DNA of 14,295 nt, taken from positions 1 through 14,295 of the forward strand of contig JAURIP010000010.1 in the NCBI GenBank assembly GCA_030832695.1, written 5' to 3'. Under the pieces are notes generated by a model. That model did not search any database. It was not told the DNA's origin and worked only from the letters and a program-made list of their open reading frames with translations. This document shows, one piece after another, positions 7,994 to 14,295 of the stretch (positions are counted from its first letter, which is position 1; every line of letters starts with the position of its first letter). Source of the stretch: Sediminibacterium sp. Its GTDB lineage: Bacteria > Bacteroidota > Bacteroidia > Chitinophagales > Chitinophagaceae. The translations under genes and the position numbers were made by a program.

Positions 7994-8027
7994 ATTAATA
8001 CATTGGCAGAAGCACGAATGTATTAAT
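7994..8027. repeat. Perfect 11-bp inverted repeat between rhlE and the DUF4954 gene
   Basis: The arms ATTAATACATT (7994-8004) and AATGTATTAAT (8017-8027) are exact reverse complements around a 12-nt loop. The element lies 26-59 nt beyond the rhlE stop and about 67 nt before the DUF4954 start. It could end rhlE transcription on the minus strand, although the following sequence is only moderately T-rich (ATTTACC). It could also serve as an operator for the downstream gene. Confidence 0.45.
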
Positions 8028-8052
8028 TTATAAAATATTTAGGAATCTAGGC

Positions 8053-9315
8053 TTAATACCTAGGTTTGGACCTGCTAAATCTATTTTTTTGTTGGGCGTT
8101 TCCGCGTGCATTTGAGCGAGCATGACCGGAATTTCCACGACCTTGTTGCTGCACTGTTTTAACTGGATTGTGATTCATTAAAGGGTAGGGGTGATTGTCA
8201 ATAACTGGAATTGTTTTTGCAATCAATTTTTCAATATCTTTTAAAAATGCTTTTTCTTCAGCATCGCAAAATGATATGGCGGTTCCGTTTGCACCAGCGC
8301 GTCCTGTTCGACCAATACGGTGCACATAAGTTTCTGCAATATTGGGTATCTCGAAATTCACTACAAATTCTAAATTATCCACATCAATACCTCTTGCTGC
8401 AATATCTGTAGCGACTAATATACGCGTGCTTTGGTCCTTAAAATTACTCAAGGCTCTTTGACGTGCATTTTGTGATTTATTACCGTGAATAGCTTCTGCT
8501 TTTATATGGTATTTTAAAAGTAAGTTCACTACTTTGTCAGCGCCATGTTTTGTTCTTGTAAATACCAATGCTGTTTTAATTGCAGGATTTTTTAATACAT
8601 CAATTAGTAGCGCATTTTTATTATTCTTGTCTACAAAATAAACGGATTGCTCAATAATTTCTACAGTGGAGGATACGGGTGTTACTGATACTTTTTCTGG
8701 ATGAAATAAAATAGTGCTTGCTAAACTTACAATCTCTGCCGGCATGGTGGCTGAAAAAAACAAGGATTGTCTTTTTTTAGGAAGTACCGCTAATAATTTC
8801 TTCACATCATTTACAAATCCCATATCCAACATACGATCTGCTTCATCTAATACAAATATTTCAACATCTCTCAAACTGATATGTCCTTGATTCATTAAAT
8901 CCAATAATCTGCCGGGTGTCGCAATAACCACATCCACCCCATTTCTAAGGGCAGTTACTTGTGGTCCTTGTGCTACGCCTCCGAATATTACCGTACAATT
9001 TAAAGGGGTATGTCGACCATATGCATTGAAGCTTTCGGCAATTTGTATGGCCAATTCTCTAGTAGGCGTTACAATTAAACTTCTTATTTTTTTTCGCTTC
9101 TCTCCATGAGAATTTTGTAATAATAATTGAATGATTGGTAATGTAAAGGCGGCTGTTTTACCTGTGCCTGTTTGTGCGCAACCTAATAAATCCTTACCCG
9201 CTAAAACAATCGGAATTGATTGTGCTTGAATAGGTGTTGGCGTTGTATATCCTTCCTCGTAAAGCGCCATTAATAACGGCTCAATAAGATGTAATGACTT
9301 GAAATTTGTACTCAT
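8053..9315 (-). CDS. rhlE: DEAD-box ATP-dependent RNA helicase, RhlE type
   Basis: RhlE-type helicases unwind short RNA duplexes during ribosome assembly, RNA decay and cold adaptation. All motifs are intact in 420 residues: Q motif with TTPTPIQ (24-30), Walker A AQTGTGKT (47-54), Ia PTREL (84-88), GG (112-113), Ib TPGR (133-136), DEAD (157-160), SAT (188-190), FTRT (252-255), the motif V region TDIAARGID (303-311) and motif [10 protein letters not shown] (332-339). The C-terminal tail (385-420) is basic and rich in Gly, Asn, Gln and Arg, like the RNA-binding extension of RhlE. I start at the ATG at 9315; a slightly longer frame starts with TTG at 9327 and adds four residues with no family support. 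No Shine-Dalgarno is visible. The 109-nt spacer upstream carries repeated TGCGAAA motifs. Confidence 0.94.
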   Translation of the reverse strand: MSTNFKSLHLIEPLLMALYEEGYTTPTPIQAQSIPIVLAGKDLLGCAQTGTGKTAAFTLPIIQLLLQNSHGEKRKKIRSLIVTPTRELAIQIAESFNAYGRHTPLNCTVIFGGVAQGPQVTALRNGVDVVIATPGRLLDLMNQGHISLRDVEIFVLDEADRMLDMGFVNDVKKLLAVLPKKRQSLFFSATMPAEIVSLASTILFHPEKVSVTPVSSTVEIIEQSVYFVDKNNKNALLIDVLKNPAIKTALVFTRTKHGADKVVNLLLKYHIKAEAIHGNKSQNARQRALSNFKDQSTRILVATDIAARGIDVDNLEFVVNFEIPNIAETYVHRIGRTGRAGANGTAISFCDAEEKAFLKDIEKLIAKTIPVIDNHPYPLMNHNPVKTVQQQGRGNSGHARSNARGNAQQKNRFSRSKPRY

Positions 9316-9358
9316 ATTGGACTGCAAGGTACACTATTTAAATTTGTGGCCTAAGCAG

Positions 9359-9399
9359 TGCGATAGGATTCCTTTTCGCAAGCCCATTTACGTTTCGCA
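9359..9399 (-). repeat. Hairpin and TGCGAAA direct repeats in the rhlE leader
   Basis: Positions 9359-9380 hold arms TGCGA and TCGCA with an inner AGGA-T-TCCT palindrome, making a short interrupted stem. On the minus strand the motif TGCGAAA occurs twice, at 9374-9380 and 9393-9399, exactly 19 bp apart. The region lies between the DUF1501 stop and the rhlE start. It could be a leader structure for the helicase, an operator pair, or the 3' end of the upstream transcript; no U-run follows the hairpin. Confidence 0.3.
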
Positions 9400-9424
9400 G
9401 CAAAAACAACAGATTTAGCTACAA

Positions 9425-10849
9425 TTAAGCAAATAAGTCCATTTCAGCCCTTCCTAAACCATCTGGTGTGGTATAAAATGGTCTTTTTTCAATGACATAA
9501 TGGGTGTCTTCTGGTATACCTAATGCGCGATAGATGGTTTGGTGAATTTGCTCAATTCGAATGGGTTTTTCAATCGTTTTGCAAGGGCGTTCCTCAGCTG
9601 TTTTACCATACACGTATCCCTTTTTAATTCCGCCACCAAACATTAACATGGAACAGCCGTCTGTAAAATGTCGGTGCATCCCATAATTTTTAATGTCTTC
9701 AATAATATCAGGTTGATTCACTTGTTCTTGTACTTTTAAATCAGGTCGTCCTTCGACCATCATGTCCCTGCTAAATTCACTTGCTAGTATAATAAGTGTT
9801 CGATCTAAATGTCCTGATTGATCTAAATCTTTAATTAACTGCGCAATTGGACCATCAATTTGTTTTTTCATATCGGCCAACCTAGTATGTCCATTGTCAT
9901 GGGTGTCCCAATTTTTAAATGGTTCATATTCGGTGGTGACTGTTATAAATCGTGCACCTTTTTCAGTTAAACGTTTTGCCATTAAGCAGCCTAATCCAAA
10001 TTTCCCTGTATTGTAAATGTCATAGTTTTCTTTAGGCTCTTTACTTAAGTCAAATGCAGCAGCCTCGGGCGACTTTAAAAGCATATACGCTTGCTCCATG
10101 GATCTTTTCATGGATTCTTTTTGATAATCACTTCCCAATTCACCTAATGGTCCTTTGTTCATTAATTCATTGTAGAGTAGGTTTCTTTTTTCAAATCGAC
10201 TTATATCCATTCCTACAGGAGGCTTCACACTTTCAAGCCCTTCACTTGGGTCAGGTATTAAAAAAGGTCCAAACTCATTGCCTAAAAATCCTGCGGTATG
10301 AAATGCCTTCAATTCTTCCCCTTCTCCTAATGAAAATCGTTGACCAATATCTATAAATGCAGGTATCACTGCATTGACAGGTCCCAATTGTTTCGAAATC
10401 CAGGAACCAATATGGGGTGCTGCTACTGATTGTGGTGGTTTATAACAAGTATGCCAATGGTATTGATGACGAGAGTGAAGAATGTGTCCCATATCGCCTG
10501 CAACATAGGATCTAATAGCGGTGCCTTTATTTAATACTTTTCCAATGGACTCAAGTCCTTCTGAAAAATAGATATCATCTAATGCAGTGGGAACCGATTT
10601 GAAAGTACTTAACACATCATTCGCCATCATGCCTTTTGTAAATGGGGTATATTTTTTCGGATCAAATGTATCCGTATGTGCCATACCACCGGCCATCCAA
10701 AGTAAAATAACAGTATCCGCAGTGGCTGTCATTTTGGATGAATTACATCCACTTAATAATCCTGCTAATGGTGCACCTGCAGCCAATGCGGCTAGGGTAG
10801 CAGTACTGCTATTTTTTAAAAATTCTCGACGATTCCAATGATTTGACAT
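9425..10849 (-). CDS. DUF1501 domain-containing protein, Tat-exported and probably lipidated
   Basis: This 474-residue protein belongs to DUF1501, a sulfatase/alkaline phosphatase-like superfamily branch that is abundant in Planctomycetes and of unproven activity. The N-terminus has a twin-arginine signal, NRREFLKNS (6-14), a hydrophobic AALAAGAPLAG stretch, and a lipobox LLSGC with Cys35. It is therefore expected to fold in the cytoplasm, cross via Tat and be lipid-anchored. Family landmarks include VILLWMAGGMAHTDTFDPK (47-65), AIRSY...MGHILHSRHQYHWHT (111-134), TVTTEYEPFKNWDTHDNGH (303-321), TLIILASEFSRD (351-362) and HRHFTDGCSMLMFGGGIKKGYVYG (392-415). Here the His and Asp residues may bind metal. 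It starts 24 nt after the DUF1549/DUF1553 gene, the usual partner, so the two probably work together in the periplasm or at the envelope. Confidence 0.92.
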   Translation of the reverse strand: MSNHWNRREFLKNSSTATLAALAAGAPLAGLLSGCNSSKMTATADTVILLWMAGGMAHTDTFDPKKYTPFTKGMMANDVLSTFKSVPTALDDIYFSEGLESIGKVLNKGTAIRSYVAGDMGHILHSRHQYHWHTCYKPPQSVAAPHIGSWISKQLGPVNAVIPAFIDIGQRFSLGEGEELKAFHTAGFLGNEFGPFLIPDPSEGLESVKPPVGMDISRFEKRNLLYNELMNKGPLGELGSDYQKESMKRSMEQAYMLLKSPEAAAFDLSKEPKENYDIYNTGKFGLGCLMAKRLTEKGARFITVTTEYEPFKNWDTHDNGHTRLADMKKQIDGPIAQLIKDLDQSGHLDRTLIILASEFSRDMMVEGRPDLKVQEQVNQPDIIEDIKNYGMHRHFTDGCSMLMFGGGIKKGYVYGKTAEERPCKTIEKPIRIEQIHQTIYRALGIPEDTHYVIEKRPFYTTPDGLGRAEMDLFA

Positions 10850-10873
10850 AATTAATATTTATTTCTAAATGAA

Positions 10874-13531
10874 TTAATAAATAATTTGAAATTCCGGCAA
10901 TAATAAAATTATCCAAAATAAATCTTCAATAGCATCAGTAGTAGGACTGTCACCTAGTAATTTTTTAGCAATCGTATATTCAGACGTTGTTGCTGTTCTA
11001 CCTAAAGCTTGTTGGTATATTTCTTTAATAATTTTGTCACCGGTAATATATTTGTCTTTCCAAATGAGGGCGCCCTTTCTGATCATGGAGTTAAATCGGT
11101 CCCCATTGGTTAATTCCAATGCTTGTAATAAATTTGATTGCGATTCCCTCGTCGTGCTGACTGTTTCACGTGTGGGTCTTCCTAATGATATTAAGAATGG
11201 ATTATTGTTCACCAATGAAGCGCGTACAAATGCTGCGCCAATAATTGGAGGTAATTTTTTTGGTGGCATCATTTTCTTCTCCTTCTCTTTCTTTTCTTTT
11301 TCCTTTTTCTCCTTTTCCTTGTCTTTGTTCTTGTCCTTCTTTTTCTTCTTCTCCTCCGCTTTCTTTTTCTCCTGCCTTTCTTTCTGTTTTTTAATTTCTT
11401 CGAGCACTGCTTTTTTATCTACATAGGTAATGGACATGGAGTCGTAAAAAATGGGTGTAATGATTGTGCTTGCTGCATCAGCAAATTGCTCTGCTGACAT
11501 GCGCTTGCGTAATCTGCCTTTGAAAACATATTGCGGGGATACTATTTTACTCGCATCATTAAAACTTACCGAAGGAAGTTGGTAAGTGGTTGAAGAAGTA
11601 ATTAAAAAAAGCAATTCTTTTATGTCGGAATTATTTTGTTGAAAATTAAATGCCATCCAATCCAATAAGTCCTGACTCCATGCTTCATTGTCCATCACGT
11701 CCAATGGTTCAATTAATCCACGACCCATTAATTGCGCCCAAATTCTGTTTACAATGGTGCGATAAAATCTTCCATTGGAAGCTTGTACCATATTGGTGGC
11801 TAATTGTGCTAGTTTTTCTGCTCTTTTTGCACTACTGTCAATAGCGCCTAATTCCTTCCATAGCATACGCGCGCCTGTAAACTTACCCGTTGGTTTGTCG
11901 CACCTATTTATTTCAAGTGAGGTGTCTGCAAAAATATTTGCAAATGCATACGCGTCTGTCAATTTCCAATCGCTAATAAAACTATTATGACAGGAGGCGC
12001 ATTTTAAATTTAGACCTAAAAATATTTGAGATACATTTTGTGCTGCTTGCATTTCGGTACGTTGGCTTGCATTCACTACGCCACGCCATTTAATCCCCTC
12101 AATAAATCCATTGGATTCATCCGTAGGATTTAATAGTTCTTTTGCAAATTGGTCATAGGATTTGTTTGATTTCAATGAATTAAATAACCAAGTCGTAATA
12201 TTACGACGACCACCTGTGATATAACCGGTTCCTGTATAATCATTTCTTAAAGCATCATTCCAAAAACTTAACCAATGTAAGGTGTAATCATCTTTTTGAT
12301 TAAGAAGTTTTCTTATCCATATCTCTCTTTTATTGATTCTGCTATCCTTTATAAATTTCTCTAATTCTTCTACACTAGGAACTAAACCAACAATATCCAA
12401 TGAAATACGTCTTAAAAAAGTTTTATCATCCACCACTTTTGGCCAAATTATTTTGTTTGCAGTAAAATATTGGTTGGTCCAAAGATCAATCGGGTTGGTT
12501 AAATTTTCAGTGGCCCTTGGAAGTTCAGGATTCCTAGGGGCTAGCGGCGCTAATCTAAAAATACTTTTTTCGGAGCTATCTGGCCAAGGTGCGCCTTTTT
12601 GAATCCAAAAATTAATGACTGCAATATCCTCGTCCGCTAATTTTCTTCCTTTGGAAGGCATTGCATCTTTGTGATTGGATGGTAGGGTAATGCGACGATA
12701 TAAATCACTCGCTGCTGGATCGCCAGGTATAACTACAGGCCCATTTTCACCACCTTTAAAAATCATATCTCTACGATCAAGTCGCAAATCGCCTTTGATT
12801 TTTTCAGGTCCGTGACACTTATAACAATTATGCGCAAAGATGGCCCTCACTTTTACATTGAGTTCAATAGATTGTTGTTTTGTTAATGGGGCGGTATCAT
12901 TTTTGAAACTAGTAATATCAAAATTGGAGTTGGTACTTTTATCATAGCTATCACTCCAAGGTATAGTGGCCGTAATATAATCCTGGCCATGCGTTAATGA
13001 CGCACCAAAGTGTCCAGCGATGGCAACGCCGATTGCACTAAGAAACAAAAAGGCACGATATAACTTAATAAGGTTCCTTTTATTTTTTTTGTAAACGCTG
13101 TTTGATACAAACCAAGTGATGGCTGAAAAAACTGCGGTTGCGATACCTGCCCATTGATGAATATTAGAAACTTGCAATTCATAGCCACCTTCTTTTACAA
13201 GAAGTAAACCCATTATTGCTGATACAATTGCTGCGATAGTTCCGGCAGCTAAAAGTAATCTGATCCCAGTACGAGAAGGCGCATCAAAATTTTTTAAAGT
13301 GAATAGTTCAAGTATAGCTGCAAATAAAAGTAATGAAACCGGAAAATGAACTGCAATGGGGTGAAGTCTACCCAAAAATCGCCACAGCCAAAAAAAATCA
13401 TTACTTACTGCGCTTGAAGGAGACTCCGCATAACTGTTAATTGAAATTTGCAAAAAGCAGATCAGTACTAAAGCGCTAATGACAATAGCCAATTTTTTTC
13501 TTGGGTAGGATTTATTTTTTACATCTTTCAT
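10874..13531 (-). CDS. Membrane c-type cytochrome protein with DUF1549 and DUF1553 domains
   Basis: This 885-residue protein has a multi-domain layout. Residues 13-178 hold about five membrane segments with a DUF2231-like motif, LGRLHPIAVHFPVSLLLF (53-70), and further His residues (125, 174, 181). Next is a planctomycete-type cytochrome c domain (PSCyt1) with the haem box CYKCH (236-240); MPSKGRKL (291-298) may supply the distal Met ligand. DUF1549 follows (about 345-540), with a second CXXCH, CASCH (511-515), and then DUF1553 (about 575-880), which ends in LFWIILLLPEFQIIY, a common family ending. Residues 713-758 are an extreme Lys/Glu tract inserted inside DUF1553. The role is not established; redox chemistry or carbohydrate breakdown are proposals for the family. 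It is first in the operon with the DUF1501 gene, and a 12-bp dyad sits just upstream of its ATG. Confidence 0.9.
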   Translation of the reverse strand: MKDVKNKSYPRKKLAIVISALVLICFLQISINSYAESPSSAVSNDFFWLWRFLGRLHPIAVHFPVSLLLFAAILELFTLKNFDAPSRTGIRLLLAAGTIAAIVSAIMGLLLVKEGGYELQVSNIHQWAGIATAVFSAITWFVSNSVYKKNKRNLIKLYRAFLFLSAIGVAIAGHFGASLTHGQDYITATIPWSDSYDKSTNSNFDITSFKNDTAPLTKQQSIELNVKVRAIFAHNCYKCHGPEKIKGDLRLDRRDMIFKGGENGPVVIPGDPAASDLYRRITLPSNHKDAMPSKGRKLADEDIAVINFWIQKGAPWPDSSEKSIFRLAPLAPRNPELPRATENLTNPIDLWTNQYFTANKIIWPKVVDDKTFLRRISLDIVGLVPSVEELEKFIKDSRINKREIWIRKLLNQKDDYTLHWLSFWNDALRNDYTGTGYITGGRRNITTWLFNSLKSNKSYDQFAKELLNPTDESNGFIEGIKWRGVVNASQRTEMQAAQNVSQIFLGLNLKCASCHNSFISDWKLTDAYAFANIFADTSLEINRCDKPTGKFTGARMLWKELGAIDSSAKRAEKLAQLATNMVQASNGRFYRTIVNRIWAQLMGRGLIEPLDVMDNEAWSQDLLDWMAFNFQQNNSDIKELLFLITSSTTYQLPSVSFNDASKIVSPQYVFKGRLRKRMSAEQFADAASTIITPIFYDSMSITYVDKKAVLEEIKKQKERQEKKKAEEKKKKKDKNKDKEKEKKEKEKKEKEKKMMPPKKLPPIIGAAFVRASLVNNNPFLISLGRPTRETVSTTRESQSNLLQALELTNGDRFNSMIRKGALIWKDKYITGDKIIKEIYQQALGRTATTSEYTIAKKLLGDSPTTDAIEDLFWIILLLPEFQIIY
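11258..11395 (-). repeat. Low-complexity Lys/Glu-coding, purine-rich tract
   Basis: About 46 codons encode almost only Lys, Glu, Asp, Gln and Asn, with units such as EKEKKEKEKK repeated imperfectly. The coding strand is nearly all purine and the plus strand nearly all pyrimidine. It lies inside the DUF1553 part of the cytochrome protein, between DKKAVLEEI and MPPKKLPPIIG. It is likely a flexible or single charged-helix linker that changes length by slippage. Confidence 0.85.
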
Positions 13532-13536
13532 AAGCA

Positions 13537-13566
13537 GTTCGTTTTTAAAGATAATTAAAAATGAAC
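13537..13566. repeat. 12-bp near-perfect dyad just upstream of the cytochrome gene
   Basis: The arms GTTCGTTTTTAA (13537-13548) and TTAAAAATGAAC (13555-13566) pair at 11 of 12 positions around a 6-nt centre AGATAA; the remaining pair is G-T on the plus strand. It ends 5 nt before the ATG at 13531. It may be an operator, or a leader stem that hides the initiation region. It is less likely a terminator of the upstream YjbR-like gene, because no T-run follows on the minus strand. Confidence 0.45.
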
Positions 13567-13614
13567 TAAAAACTTACTTGATGTATATAATTAATGACCC
13601 ATATATGCAGGAAT

Positions 13615-13956
13615 TTAGCCCCGGCGCTTTTTGCTGGGTTTGCCTACCAAGGCATGGGATTTTTTTATTAAGCTTTTCACGAGTGTGGCAGGTAATTGTC
13701 TATTAATGATCATGGTATTCCAATGTGTTTTATTCATGTGGTACCCAGGAATGATATATTCTGAATAATCTTCCCTTTGTGTGATAATATCTTCTGGATC
13801 GGCCTTATAGTTGAAAGAAAGGGGCTCCTTACTTAAATTAAGTATCAGGAATAGTTTATCATGATGTTTGATCACGACTGTATTTGGCCCAAACGGAGTT
13901 GCTTCCTCGGTATCGGGTAAGGATAATGCGTAATCTAAAATTTCATCAATTTCCAT
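13615..13956 (-). CDS. MmcQ/YjbR family protein
   Basis: This 113-residue protein has the normal length for this small cytoplasmic family. The double-wing fold landmarks are visible: EILDYALSLPDTEEATPFGPNTVVIK (5-30), KLFLILNLSKEPLSFNYKADPED (34-56) and the signature IPGYHMNKTHWNTMII (69-84), which in homologues packs the conserved His-Trp pair. The family is often labelled DNA-binding because of its resemblance to CyaY/MotA-like folds, but no molecular function is proven. The C-terminus is basic (KPSKKRRG). It begins 32 nt after the glmS stop and may be on the same transcript. It ends 83 nt before the cytochrome gene. Confidence 0.9.
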   Translation of the reverse strand: MEIDEILDYALSLPDTEEATPFGPNTVVIKHHDKLFLILNLSKEPLSFNYKADPEDIITQREDYSEYIIPGYHMNKTHWNTMIINRQLPATLVKSLIKKSHALVGKPSKKRRG

Positions 13957-13988
13957 ATTGGCCTTTGTTTATAAATACGCTAATCACT

Positions 13989-14295
13989 CTATTCCACGGT
14001 AACACTTTTTGCAAGATTGCGCGGCTTGTCAACATCAATCCCTTTTGCAACACCCACATAGTAACTAAGTAATTGCATGGGTACAACACTTAATAATGGT
14101 GCAATGACTTCGTCAATTTCTGGGACGAACATAATATTTTCGGACATCGTGGGTAAAACTTGATCGCCGATACTAGCCACTGCTATGATTTGTCCTTTTC
14201 TTGCTTTTATTTCTTGAATATTGGAAACGACTTTATCATAATACATATCTTTTGTTGCTATGAAAACAACAGGTAAAGTTTCATCTACTAATGCA
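13989..14295 (-). CDS. glmS: Glutamine-fructose-6-phosphate aminotransferase, C-terminal part
   Basis: GlmS makes glucosamine-6-phosphate from fructose-6-phosphate and glutamine, the entry step to UDP-GlcNAc for peptidoglycan and lipopolysaccharide. The frame is open through the right edge, so only about 101 C-terminal residues of the sugar-isomerase (SIS) domain are present. The visible protein runs ALVDETLPVVFIATKD, then a stretch with AVASIGDQ, then APLLSVVPMQLLSYYVGVAKG, and ends VDKPRNLAKSVTVE. That ending is the nearly invariant GlmS C-terminus, whose lysine contributes to the isomerase active site. The methionine at 14246 is internal, not a start. The glutaminase domain and start lie outside the window. 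Confidence 0.95.
   Translation of the reverse strand, partial: ALVDETLPVVFIATKDMYYDKVVSNIQEIKARKGQIIAVASIGDQVLPTMSENIMFVPEIDEVIAPLLSVVPMQLLSYYVGVAKGIDVDKPRNLAKSVTVE

Noticed and set aside
8047..8063. CTAGG/CCTAG 5-bp stem at the rhlE stop codon as a terminator
   Set aside because: The stem has only five pairs, contains the stop codon in its loop, and no T-run follows on the minus strand.
9316..9327. Four-residue extension of RhlE from TTG at 9327
   Set aside because: A standard ATG at 9315 is present and the added residues carry no motif.
10856..10883. 8-bp dyad TATTTATT/AATAAATA between the cytochrome and DUF1501 genes
   Set aside because: It is composed only of A and T in AT-rich DNA and is interrupted by a 12-nt loop, so chance is likely; there is no sign that it separates the operon.
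11034..11426. Plus-strand open frame of 130 residues with Phe/Ser-rich sequence
   Set aside because: It is the complement of the Lys/Glu purine tract in the cytochrome gene; the FFSFSFF pattern is simply antisense of Lys/Glu codons.
14244..14246. Methionine at 14246 as start of a small separate gene
   Set aside because: The frame continues upstream to the window edge with clear GlmS sequence (DETLPVVFIATKD), so it is an internal residue.

Overview
This 14.3 kb window is AT-rich DNA from a Bacteroidota bacterium, most likely Chitinophagaceae-like. I infer the lineage from protein content and gene order and have not confirmed it by search. The main clues are the run parA-parB-DUF5683-dapB, signal peptides ending in A-Q (NAQ, HAQ, WSQ), a DUF4954 protein, small beta-barrel proteins ending in Phe, and the scarcity of strong Shine-Dalgarno sequences. 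All genes are on the minus strand except one two-gene block at 3818-5722. No rRNA, tRNA, CRISPR array, transposase or integrase was seen, and no gene-free stretch exceeds about 125 bases.

Left part (1-3705, minus, read right to left): ParA and ParB (chromosome segregation), a DUF5683 envelope protein, DapB (lysine and diaminopimelate synthesis), an Rrf2-family regulator with four clustered cysteines, then the first 43 codons of an exported protein that runs off the left edge. Spacings of 2 to 44 nt suggest one transcription unit. Candidate promoter and ribosome-binding elements lie just upstream of parA.

Middle (3818-9315): a membrane-anchored metallophosphoesterase and a small outer-membrane beta-barrel protein on the plus strand diverge from parA. 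They converge, with a 9-nt overlap of coding ends, on a minus-strand 737-residue DUF4954 protein that probably contains a beta-helix built from hexapeptide-like repeats. Upstream of that is an RhlE-type DEAD-box RNA helicase. An 11-bp perfect inverted repeat lies in the spacer between the last two.

Right part (9425-14295, minus): a two-gene module best known from Planctomycetes. It has an 885-residue membrane protein (DUF2231-like membrane domain, one cytochrome c-type domain, DUF1549, DUF1553) followed 24 nt later by a Tat-exported, probably lipidated DUF1501 protein. The large protein carries an extreme Lys/Glu tract. Upstream of it are a YjbR/MmcQ-like protein and the 3' end of glmS, which runs off the right edge.

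Most of the window is ordinary chromosome. The least explained parts are the DUF1501/DUF1553 module with its unusual architecture, the DUF4954 protein, and several intergenic dyads. I did not find a clear new defence or mobile system.
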